Source: SHVO01 sp964576515
Lineage (GTDB): Bacteria > Pseudomonadota > Alphaproteobacteria > Rhodospirillales > Rhodospirillaceae
Length of the DNA stretch: 64,000 nucleotides
NCBI GenBank assembly: GCA_964576515.1
Contig: CAZNUW010000008.1
Location: 1 to 64,000 of the forward strand
Reading direction: 5' to 3'
Under the pieces are notes generated by a model. That model was given only the letters and a program-made list of their open reading frames with translations. It made no database searches and was not told the DNA's origin. The first letter of the stretch is position 1. Each line of letters starts with the position of its first letter. Shown here piece by piece: positions 58,718-64,000 of this stretch. The position numbers were made by a program, and so were the translations under genes.

Positions 58718-59506
58718 TTAGGCGTCGGGCTGGTCTTCCGCCAGTAACAAGGCCTGGGCGATTGTGGCCTTCACGCTATCGGCCATGAACGGCTTGGTGA
58801 CAAGGAATGTCGGTTCCGGCCGCTCACCGGTGAGAAGGCGTTCCGGATAGGCGGTGATGAAAATCACCGGTGCATCCACCTGCTCAAGAATGTCGCTGAC
58901 CGCGTCGATCCCTGAACTGTTGTCTGCGAGCTGGATGTCCGCGAGGATAAGACCCGGACGCCACTTTCCCACGGCGTTGACGGCTTCCTTGCGTGTACGC
59001 ACCACGGCGAACACGTTATGACCCATCTCCTCAACGATATTGGAAAGGTCGAGCGAGATGATAGGCTCGTCCTCGATAATAAGAACCGACGTGGGGCTTT
59101 GCGCGACGAGGTCGTACAAGGCTTCTTTCACCATCCGGCCGATTTCGTCCGGCGTACGATCAAGGATTTGCGCCGCCTCGGATTGGGTGAAATCCTCCAT
59201 CGCGGTAAGAAGCAGCGCCTGACGCCGCGCGACACCCAGCGCGTCAAGTTTGTCGCGGAACTTATCGCTCCCCTCACCCACCGCCGTCAAACCGCGCGCA
59301 GGCCGGGTCCCGGACCAAATCACATGAAAGATCCGATACAGCGCCACGCGCGGATGCATATCGCGGTGATACCTGTCCGGAGACTCCACTATGGCCTCCA
59401 GGGTCGCGCGCACATAGGCGTCACCACTGGCCTGCGAGCCGGCGAGCGCCCGCGCATAACGGCGCAGGAACGGAAGGTGGGAAGCGATTTCGTGGGACAG
59501 CGACAT
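58718..59506 (-). CDS. phyR: PhyR, anti-anti-sigma response regulator of the general stress response
   Basis: 262 residues. The N-terminal half (about 1-130) is an ECF-sigma-like domain (FLRRYARALAGSQASGDAYVRATLEAI, FTQSEAAQILDRTPDEIGRMVKEA). The C-terminal half is a receiver with Asp in LILADIQLAD and the FATGUY-type FITAYPERLL and TKPF motifs. Once phosphorylated it sequesters NepR and frees EcfG. No HWE-family PhyK kinase lies in the window. An upstream match to the EcfG promoter is poor (TTAAC for GGAAC). Confidence 0.95.
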   Translation of the reverse strand: MSLSHEIASHLPFLRRYARALAGSQASGDAYVRATLEAIVESPDRYHRDMHPRVALYRIFHVIWSGTRPARGLTAVGEGSDKFRDKLDALGVARRQALLLTAMEDFTQSEAAQILDRTPDEIGRMVKEALYDLVAQSPTSVLIIEDEPIISLDLSNIVEEMGHNVFAVVRTRKEAVNAVGKWRPGLILADIQLADNSSGIDAVSDILEQVDAPVIFITAYPERLLTGERPEPTFLVTKPFMADSVKATIAQALLLAEDQPDA

Positions 59507-59811
59507 GATGGCTAGATCCTATTGTATCCCCGCGAACGCCGGGCACGCGCCAACGACGCCAAGGGGGACAAAGTTAAACAGGGCACCCGACATAAGGCTA
59601 GTTCATTTTCGAGACATGAAGGAAGCGTCCGGCGGACGAGCAAGCGCTATGAAACGCATAAAGAGGAAGCATACGGCGACGGCGAGAAGGGCGATTTGAG
59701 ATCACATGAAGTGGCTGACCGTGGCCTGCCCCAGCGGCTGGGGCGTTCGCGGCGAACTGAAAAAGAAGAAGCGCCGCGAACCTGGAAGAGCCCGCGGCGC
59801 CCGAAAAGGCA
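59507..59811. other. intergenic region between phyR and the Gln-rich gene
   Basis: These 305 bases hold the terminator of the Gln-rich gene (59760-59801) and the phyR leader. Short open frames exist on both strands, but none has a good ribosome binding site or family resemblance. Confidence 0.5.
59760..59801 (-). terminator. intrinsic terminator of the Gln-rich gene
   Basis: On the - strand GCGCCGCG and CGCGGCGC (59801-59772) enclose a 14-base loop and are followed by TTCTTCTTTTTC. It begins ten bases after the stop codon. Confidence 0.82.
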
Positions 59812-60021
59812 TTATCGCTGCTGTTGATCGCGCCCCTGCTGTCCCTGCTGATTTTGCTGCGACTGCTGGCGATCCTGCTGATTCTGCTGACCTTGCTGGC
59901 GTTGCCGGTCATGCTGACCCTGTTGATTCTGCTGGCGCTGAGAGTCCTGCTGACTGTGCTGGCTCTGCTGATTTTGCTGGCCTTGCTGACGCTGCTGGTC
60001 CTGTCTGGATTTGTCCGTCAT
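59812..60021 (-). CDS. 69-residue glutamine-rich repeat protein, EcfG-controlled
   Basis: 36 of 69 residues are Gln, arranged as three-residue units such as QQR, QQG, QQN and QQS. The rest is Ser, Asn, Arg, Asp, Gly and His, with no hydrophobic residue after Met1, so it is surely disordered. The gene has a full transcription unit: an exact EcfG promoter (60092-60116), GAGGAA eight bases before ATG, and a terminator after the stop. The opposite strand reads as a leucine repeat and is a shadow. I know no family. A desiccation-protectant or condensate role is speculation. Confidence 0.72.
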   Translation of the reverse strand: MTDKSRQDQQRQQGQQNQQSQHSQQDSQRQQNQQGQHDRQRQQGQQNQQDRQQSQQNQQGQQGRDQQQR

Positions 60022-60091
60022 GTCACCGTTCCTCTTTTTTATGAAGACTGCGTGGGCTCGACGTGCAGGGAATAGTTATCCCCTAACGCAG

Positions 60092-60116
60092 AACGGTAGA
60101 GGCGGCGGTTAGTTCC
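60092..60116 (-). promoter_or_regulatory. EcfG-type promoter of the Gln-rich gene
   Basis: On the - strand GGAAC, 16 bases, CGTT, an exact match, ending 70 bases before the start codon. Confidence 0.75.
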
Positions 60117-60164
60117 CGCCTCCATCGGCTTTTTTTATTCTCATGAGGGGAGTGAATGAGAGCC

Positions 60165-60464
60165 CTAGTGGGGGGTGGATCCGGCCTTCGTGGGCGGCGC
60201 CGGGGCGTCCGCGCGCGGCCCCTTATTCTCATCGTCAAGGGCCAAGAGGGCGCTCACGATGGACCCCAGGTGTCCATTCTCGCCCGAAGTCATATTCTCT
60301 TCCTCGGCGACCGCCATCAGGCGGGCGTCGACCTCCCACTGGCGCAGGATCTCCAGCTTCGCCTGACGCGAAAGCCCCGGATAAGTCAGAACGTCCTTCG
60401 GATGTTCAAAAAACTTGCTGGGATTGACCTTCGCCTCGGCGATATTCAGTTGCGTTTGGGCCAT
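60165..60464 (-). CDS. conserved hypothetical protein, EcfG-controlled
   Basis: 99 residues from the ATG at 60464. The core NPSKFFEHPKDVLTYPGL, then KLEILRQWEVDARLMAVAEEENM, recurs in small alphaproteobacterial proteins often near stress genes. No function is known to me. The tail is Pro/Ala-rich (PRADAPAPPTKAGSTPH). An exact EcfG promoter ends 33 bases before the start, and the gene is divergent from ecfG. Confidence 0.75.
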   Translation of the reverse strand: MAQTQLNIAEAKVNPSKFFEHPKDVLTYPGLSRQAKLEILRQWEVDARLMAVAEEENMTSGENGHLGSIVSALLALDDENKGPRADAPAPPTKAGSTPH

Positions 60465-60497
60465 ATCGTCACCACATGTCGTTTCCGTGGGACGGGA

Positions 60498-60523
60498 AAC
60501 GCCGTCCCTTCCGGCAAAGTTCC
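60498..60523 (-). promoter_or_regulatory. EcfG-type promoter of the 99-residue hypothetical gene
   Basis: On the - strand GGAAC, 17 bases, CGTT, an exact match placed 33 bases before the start codon. Confidence 0.75.
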
Positions 60524-60622
60524 GGTTGTGGAAAAATCTCGCGGGAGCCCCCTTCGGATTGACGCTCGGGTTCGCATCAAAACCTCCGTTCCTAAAAATC
60601 CAAGAGTTTGAAGAGTTTCCCC

Positions 60623-60647
60623 GAAACACTTTCTACTTGGCGGCGTT
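60623..60647 (+). promoter_or_regulatory. candidate autoregulatory EcfG promoter of ecfG
   Basis: GAAAC, 16 bases, CGTT: one mismatch in the -35 element. It ends 36 bases before the ecfG start. Autoregulation of ecfG is common in alphaproteobacteria. Confidence 0.6.
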
Positions 60648-60683
60648 GTAACTACTATCGGGGTTCAAATTCAGGGACGGGCT

Positions 60684-61238
60684 ATGGCTAACGAATTCCA
60701 CCAGATGCTGCTTGAGCACCTTCCGCGTCTGCAAGCCTACGCGATCATGCTGACCCGCGACCGCGCCCAGGCCGAAGACCTGCTTCAAGAAACATCCCTG
60801 CGCGCCCTGCGCGCGCAAAGCCAGTTCATGATGGGGACCAACTTCACGGCGTGGATCTATAAAATCCTGCGCAACGAGTACATCAGTTCGCTGCGGCGGA
60901 AGAAACGCCAACCGGTTCAAATCGAGGATATGCCGGCTGAATTCCTATCGCGCAAAGGCGAACAGGAGAACGACGTTCTATCCCGCGAAATCATCCAGGC
61001 GATGGACAAGCTTCAGCATGGCCAACGCGAGGTTCTGATCCTGATCTGCGCGAGCGGCCTCAGCTACGAAGAAGCCGCCGAGGCGCTCGGTTGTTCGGTC
61101 GGCACGATCAAAAGCCGCTTGTGGCGCGCCCGCGCTCGTATGGCGTCGCTCATCATGGGCGACGAAGACACCAAATCCGGGAGAGGCCGTGATTTCATCG
61201 AGCCGCCCCGCGAGATGGCCAGTTCCGCATTCCTGTAG
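60684..61238 (+). CDS. ecfG: EcfG-type general stress sigma factor
   Basis: 184 residues. Region 2 (LQAYAIMLTRDRAQAEDLLQETSLRAL, then FTAWIYKILRNEYISSLRRKKR) and region 4 (LQHGQREVLILICASGLSYEEAAEALGCSVGTIKSRLWRAR) are joined by a short linker, as in the ECF15/EcfG group. It directs transcription from GGAAC-CGTT promoters when PhyR removes NepR. nepR follows on the same strand after 131 bases, and phyR lies on the other strand beyond two small genes. Confidence 0.93.
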   Translation: MANEFHQMLLEHLPRLQAYAIMLTRDRAQAEDLLQETSLRALRAQSQFMMGTNFTAWIYKILRNEYISSLRRKKRQPVQIEDMPAEFLSRKGEQENDVLSREIIQAMDKLQHGQREVLILICASGLSYEEAAEALGCSVGTIKSRLWRARARMASLIMGDEDTKSGRGRDFIEPPREMASSAFL

Positions 61239-61369
61239 ATTGTCCCCTCCTCTGCGCCCGCTTACTATGTCTCGAGCCGAAGGCATCACGCCGCCCACAC
61301 AAGCCGCCCTGCCACTAAGCCGCGCAGTTTTCAGTCCCCTTGATTTCCAGAAGTTGCTTTCGACCACTC

Positions 61370-61570
61370 ATGAGTGAGAAATCAAAATCAAAGCCTGACG
61401 CCACCGCGGCTTCACTTCGCCCACAAGCGAAGTTCAATCCCGCATTCGATTCATGGCTGGAAACGAAATTGCACAAGATATTCGATTCCGTCGCCTCCGA
61501 ACCGCTGCCGCAAGATCTGGTGAAGCTGCTGGACGATATCGATCAGGCGGAAAAGAAAAAGAAGGGTTAG
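61370..61570 (+). CDS. nepR: NepR anti-sigma factor
   Basis: 66 residues. The conserved NepR core is FDSWLETKLHKIFDSVASEPLPQDLVKLLDDID, two helices that bind EcfG and, in competition, PhyR. Both ends are charged and disordered (SEKSKSKPD, EKKKKG). The ATG at 61370 gives the family length. Order ecfG-nepR is the reverse of the common nepR-ecfG. A bidirectional terminator follows. Confidence 0.92.
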   Translation: MSEKSKSKPDATAASLRPQAKFNPAFDSWLETKLHKIFDSVASEPLPQDLVKLLDDIDQAEKKKKG

Positions 61571-61588
61571 AGTCCTATTCCACGCAAG

Positions 61589-61624
61589 CAAAAAGCCGGC
61601 GCGCATTTCCGTGCCGGCTTTTTA
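61589..61624. terminator. bidirectional terminator after nepR
   Basis: AAAAAGCCGGC and GCCGGCTTTTT flank an inner CGCG/TTCCG region and lie between convergent nepR and a small hypothetical gene. Confidence 0.88.
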
Positions 61625-61644
61625 CTATGTTGATGTGAGTATCC

Positions 61645-61857
61645 CTACGCGGGCTTGTGAGGCGCGGCGGGGCGCTTGCCTTTCTCTTCCGCGCGCACCA
61701 GTTCGCCGGCTTCATCGCCGTCGAGGCTCCTCTTCGCGGCCTGGGCCGCGGGATTCACGCGTCCCGACTTCACGAATTTCTCTGTCGCATCGTTATACTG
61801 TTTGGCAGCCGTCCGACTGCCCTCACCTTCATTCCGGGTACCCTGGTTCTGCGCCAT
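61645..61857 (-). CDS. small conserved hypothetical stress-type protein
   Basis: 70 residues, hydrophilic and probably disordered: NQGTRNEGEGSRTAAKQYND, then EKFVKSGRVNPAAQAAKRSL and a KGKRPAAPHKP tail. Similar short proteins occur in alphaproteobacteria without known function. GGAG eight bases before the ATG supports it. A one-mismatch EcfG promoter ends 33 bases upstream of the start, the same spacing as for the 99-residue gene. Confidence 0.7.
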   Translation of the reverse strand: MAQNQGTRNEGEGSRTAAKQYNDATEKFVKSGRVNPAAQAAKRSLDGDEAGELVRAEEKGKRPAAPHKPA

Positions 61858-61890
61858 CGATCCATCTCCACCATTGAACTATCGAGATAG

Positions 61891-61915
61891 AACGCGGCGC
61901 GGGCGACTTTGGTCC
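61891..61915 (-). promoter_or_regulatory. near-consensus EcfG promoter of the 70-residue hypothetical gene
   Basis: On the - strand GGACC, 16 bases, CGTT: one mismatch in the -35 element. Confidence 0.5.
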
Positions 61916-61950
61916 GCCGCGCCTCCGGTAAAAGCTACATAGCCTCGCGC

Positions 61951-63084
61951 TTATTCCGCGGCGCGGCGAGGACCGCGGCTGTCCGCGTGAGGCTCTCCCT
62001 CCTCATGGCCGTTCTCGTCCTGCCGCTGGCGCCACCAGAAGGCCAGGAGAACCTTGCCGATCGCGACAACCGGGATGGCGATAAACACGCCGATGACGCC
62101 CCACAGTTTCCCGCCCAACAACACGGCAAAGATGACCAGCGCCGGATTAAGCCGCATCCGGTCGCCGATAATGCGAGGCGACAGGATGCTGGATTCGACA
62201 AACTCGGTGATGAGGAATGTCGCCGCGACCCCCAGGATCAGGATGCTGTCCCAACCATCCTGTGTAACGCCGGTGGTGACCGCGATAGTCACGCCAATCG
62301 CGGTTCCGATATAGGGAAGAAACTTAAGTGCGCCCGCGAGCACGCCGATCACGATCGCATAATTGAGGCCGATGGTGTAAAGACCGATTGTATAAAGCAC
62401 CGCGCAGCAGAGACAGACCCACGCCTGCCCGTGCAGAAATGCCGACATCACACGGTCGATCCTCCGACCGAGGTAACGCAGCGCGGGGCGTTTTTCCGGC
62501 GGCGCCTCATCCACCAACCACGCCAGCATGCGCGGCCAGTCCTTCAACAGATAGAAGGTGACAACGGGCATCAAAAGCGCAAGTCCGATGGTCGTCGCGA
62601 GCGACGCGGCGAGCGGTACGGCGATGTCCGCGACCGGCGGCTCGGTCGGCGTCGGTTTCACGAGGCCCCCTAAACCGAACTGCTGCAACGCAGGGAAATA
62701 CGGCCTCAATTCCTGGCGCATTTCACGCATTAAGCTCGTAAAGACGGTTTGCAGCTCCCGGACCATGGCTTGAAGTTCGCCATACGCGAGAGGCCCGGCC
62801 ACAGCCAGTCCGCCGCCGATGGCGAGCACCAATGTGGAAGTAATGAGGCCGGCCGCGATTGCCCGCGAGAAACCACGGCGCACCATCCATGTGGTCAGCG
62901 GATCAAACAGATAGGCAAAGAGAAAGCAAACCACGAAGAGCGCGAGGATATCCCCCGCGAGCCAGGTGAGCGCGGCGACAATAAGGCCGCCGAGAAAAAG
63001 CAGAAGAAGTTGGTTGGTACCAGAGGTCGTCGTGGGCGACATGCGGACGCCGGGATATGGCCAAGTGGAAGGGGGGTTCACCAT
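61951..63084 (-). CDS. AI-2E family transporter (PerM-like)
   Basis: 377 residues with about seven to eight membrane helices. The family blocks are FVVCFLFAYLFDPLTTWMVRRG near the start, a periplasmic helix with LKPTPTEPP, LLMPVVTFYLLKDWPRM, the GIG-type ALKFLPYIGTAIGVTIAVTTG and GKLWGVIGVFIAIPVVAIGKVLL. The substrate is unproven, because most members do not carry autoinducer-2. The start may be 63084 or ATG 63042. It follows csbD on the same strand with a possible terminator between them. Confidence 0.87.
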   Translation of the reverse strand: MVNPPSTWPYPGVRMSPTTTSGTNQLLLLFLGGLIVAALTWLAGDILALFVVCFLFAYLFDPLTTWMVRRGFSRAIAAGLITSTLVLAIGGGLAVAGPLAYGELQAMVRELQTVFTSLMREMRQELRPYFPALQQFGLGGLVKPTPTEPPVADIAVPLAASLATTIGLALLMPVVTFYLLKDWPRMLAWLVDEAPPEKRPALRYLGRRIDRVMSAFLHGQAWVCLCCAVLYTIGLYTIGLNYAIVIGVLAGALKFLPYIGTAIGVTIAVTTGVTQDGWDSILILGVAATFLITEFVESSILSPRIIGDRMRLNPALVIFAVLLGGKLWGVIGVFIAIPVVAIGKVLLAFWWRQRQDENGHEEGEPHADSRGPRRAAE

Positions 63085-63118
63085 AAACGAACGGGAGCGG
63101 CAAGTTAATGCCGCTCCC
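63085..63118 (-). terminator. possible terminator between csbD and the AI-2E gene
   Basis: On the - strand GGGAGCGGCA pairs with TGCCGCTCCC and is followed by GTTCGTTTATGG, a weak T-tract that runs into the next start codon. It may act as an attenuator. Confidence 0.5.
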
Positions 63119-63142
63119 GCCCCAGAAACCGGCTAAATCGGC

Positions 63143-63346
63143 TCAATGAAGGGCTTTCTCCCAGTCCTTGACCTGGCGCTCGGCGGCTTCCTTCTGGATG
63201 CCGTAGCGCTCCTGGATCCGGCCGACGAGCTGGTCGCGCTTTCCAGCGATGACGTCCAAATCATCGTCGGTGAGGTGGCCCCACTTCTCCTGGACCTTTC
63301 CCTTAATCTGCTTCCAATTGCCGCTCACCTGATCCCAGTTCATCAT
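63143..63346 (-). CDS. CsbD-family stress protein
   Basis: 67 residues: MNWDQVSGNWKQIKGKVQEKWG, then DDDLDVIAGKRDQLVGRIQERYGI, the full CsbD repeat of amphipathic helices. CsbD was first known as a SigB-dependent protein of Bacillus. In alphaproteobacteria it is a typical general stress product of unknown function. It starts 15 bases after a 57-residue membrane protein gene that has an EcfG-like promoter, so the two are likely one unit. Confidence 0.9.
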   Translation of the reverse strand: MMNWDQVSGNWKQIKGKVQEKWGHLTDDDLDVIAGKRDQLVGRIQERYGIQKEAAERQVKDWEKALH

Positions 63347-63361
63347 GTTCTTGACCTTTCT

Positions 63362-63535
63362 TTAGATGACGAATACCCATGCGATGACGAGTGCGACCAA
63401 TGCGGCCGATAGAGAAAACATCAGGACATAGCGGACGCCGTGTCCGGTTTCACCCTGGCGAACCTCGTTCACCGTCAAATCCTCCGGATCTTTCAGCGGC
63501 GCCATGTCGGGTGCGGCGTCGTACGGCTTGTTCAT
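63362..63535 (-). CDS. 57-residue single-pass membrane protein
   Basis: From ATG 63535: a soluble N-terminus (NKPYDAAPDMAPLKDPEDLT) and one C-terminal membrane helix (YVLMFSLSAALVALVIAWVF). A perfect AAGGAGG site lies seven bases before the ATG. It begins the probable unit with csbD. I recognise no family, although similar tail-anchored small proteins are common in this group. An EcfG-like promoter lies 56 bases upstream. Confidence 0.75.
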   Translation of the reverse strand: MNKPYDAAPDMAPLKDPEDLTVNEVRQGETGHGVRYVLMFSLSAALVALVIAWVFVI

Positions 63536-63590
63536 GACAGCCTCCTTCGTTCGGACGCGATGAAGAGTCGCACGTCCATGTCCTAGATAT

Positions 63591-63615
63591 AACGTCTTGG
63601 TCCGCCGGAAGTTTC
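63591..63615 (-). promoter_or_regulatory. candidate EcfG promoter of the small membrane protein-csbD unit
   Basis: On the - strand GAAAC, 16 bases, CGTT, the same one-mismatch form seen in front of ecfG. Confidence 0.55.
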
Positions 63616-63634
63616 CCGCGGAACGCGCGGAGCT

Positions 63635-64000
63635 TTAAGCCTCGCGCTCGCGCGTGGCTTTCCACCTCGCGTAATCCTCGTCGTATTGCTGAGCCTGACG
63701 GCGGCGCCAGGCGCGATATTCCGCGTCATGCGCATCGAGTTCCGCGCGACGCCAGCGTCGGTACGCCGCGTCGCTGCTATCGAGCGCGGACATCTGCTCA
63801 TTATTTTCCGTACCAAACGCCCGCTCGGACGCAAGGCCGTCCATACCGCTCGCGCCGACCTGGCCACGCCACTCCCGCAGACGGGGCTTGCGCCACTCGC
63901 GTTCGAGCCGTTGAACCCCGTAACCGCCGCCGTAGTTCTCACGCTCGTAATCGCGGCCTTGGAATCGCGCATGCCCGCCGCGAGACGTCCGTATCCTGCG
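63635..64000 (-). CDS. Arg-rich hydrophilic protein (5' end outside window)
   Basis: The frame is open from the window edge to the stop at 63635, giving 121 residues. It is dominated by Arg, Tyr, Trp, Glu and Gly: RGGHARFQGRDYEREN, then LEREWRKPRLREWRG and repeated DAAYRRWRR, DAEYRAWRR, DEDYARWK units. The three tandem Y-x-x-W repeats give a helical, strongly charged tail. Such SWFG/RDY-rich proteins are common in alphaproteobacterial stress islands, and the function is unknown. A start cannot be assigned. Confidence 0.65.
   Translation of the reverse strand, partial: RRIRTSRGGHARFQGRDYERENYGGGYGVQRLEREWRKPRLREWRGQVGASGMDGLASERAFGTENNEQMSALDSSDAAYRRWRRAELDAHDAEYRAWRRRQAQQYDEDYARWKATREREA

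Noticed and set aside
59540..59600. EcfG promoter for phyR
   Set aside because: The best match is TTAAC-N17-CGTT, with three mismatches in the -35 element, too weak to claim.
59824..60075. Leucine-repeat membrane-like frame on the + strand
   Set aside because: It is the complement of the CAG/CAA glutamine codons. The promoter, ribosome site and terminator all point to the - strand gene.

Overview
The window reads as one chromosomal stretch of a GC-rich alphaproteobacterium. The reasons are a PhyR/NepR/EcfG general stress response locus, an HdaA replication regulator, an EipB (DUF1849) envelope protein, a TorF-type porin, a DUF2066 protein and an alphaproteobacterial housekeeping gene order. 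A Rhizomicrobium/Micropepsaceae-like lineage would fit, but the sequence alone does not settle the genus. No prophage, insertion sequence, CRISPR array, rRNA or tRNA was recognised.

Layout. 0-13 kb: a ModE-type regulator cut by the window edge, a rhodanese-UspA pair, a degenerate EAL protein, hydroxypyruvate isomerase with an ELM1-family protein, pyrE, an SRAP protein, an S1/P1 nuclease, an OmpR/EnvZ-type two-component pair, a PA0069-type radical SAM protein and the pdxH-CDF-PAS operon. 13-29 kb: a 17-kDa-antigen-like lipoprotein, YihY, fabI-aroC, sppA, an isoprenoid operon (HDAC-like, xseB, ispA, dxs, tlyA), a ROK kinase, EipB, a diguanylate cyclase and aspS. 28-37 kb: rnd, ppx and ppk1 (polyphosphate), sixA, hdaA, a DUF2066 protein and a divergent PurM-family gene preceded by what looks like the 5' remnant of a canonical purM. 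37.5-40.7 kb: an accessory patch (msrA, yciI, PRC-barrel, lysR and a palindromic intergenic element) lying between purM and purN. 40.7-46 kb: purN, ndk, an NTF2-like protein, an esterase and an EF-G-like GTPase. 46-52.3 kb: a small membrane protein coupled to a TAXI-type lipoprotein, then a nitrogen module (torF porin, amtB, glnK) behind a clear sigma-54 promoter, with an allophanate hydrolase gene facing it. 52.7-56.2 kb: GTP-type PEP carboxykinase, cytochrome c, an encapsulin-type ferritin-like protein without an encapsulin, and greB.

56.2-64 kb is a stress and envelope island: YqjD/YqjE-like proteins, DUF3309, SodB, DUF1328, entericidin, PhyR, a 69-residue protein that is half glutamine, several small proteins, EcfG, NepR, an AI-2E family permease and CsbD. 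Motifs matching the alphaproteobacterial EcfG promoter (GGAAC, 16-17 bases, CGTT) or one mismatch from it lie upstream of at least seven of these genes, including ecfG itself. The island therefore looks like a physically clustered, autoregulated general stress regulon.

The most interesting points are the purM replacement scar, the glutamine-rich EcfG target with its own promoter and terminator, the encapsulin-less EncFtn, the palindromic element near 40.5 kb and the EF-G-like GTPase that lacks the catalytic histidine.
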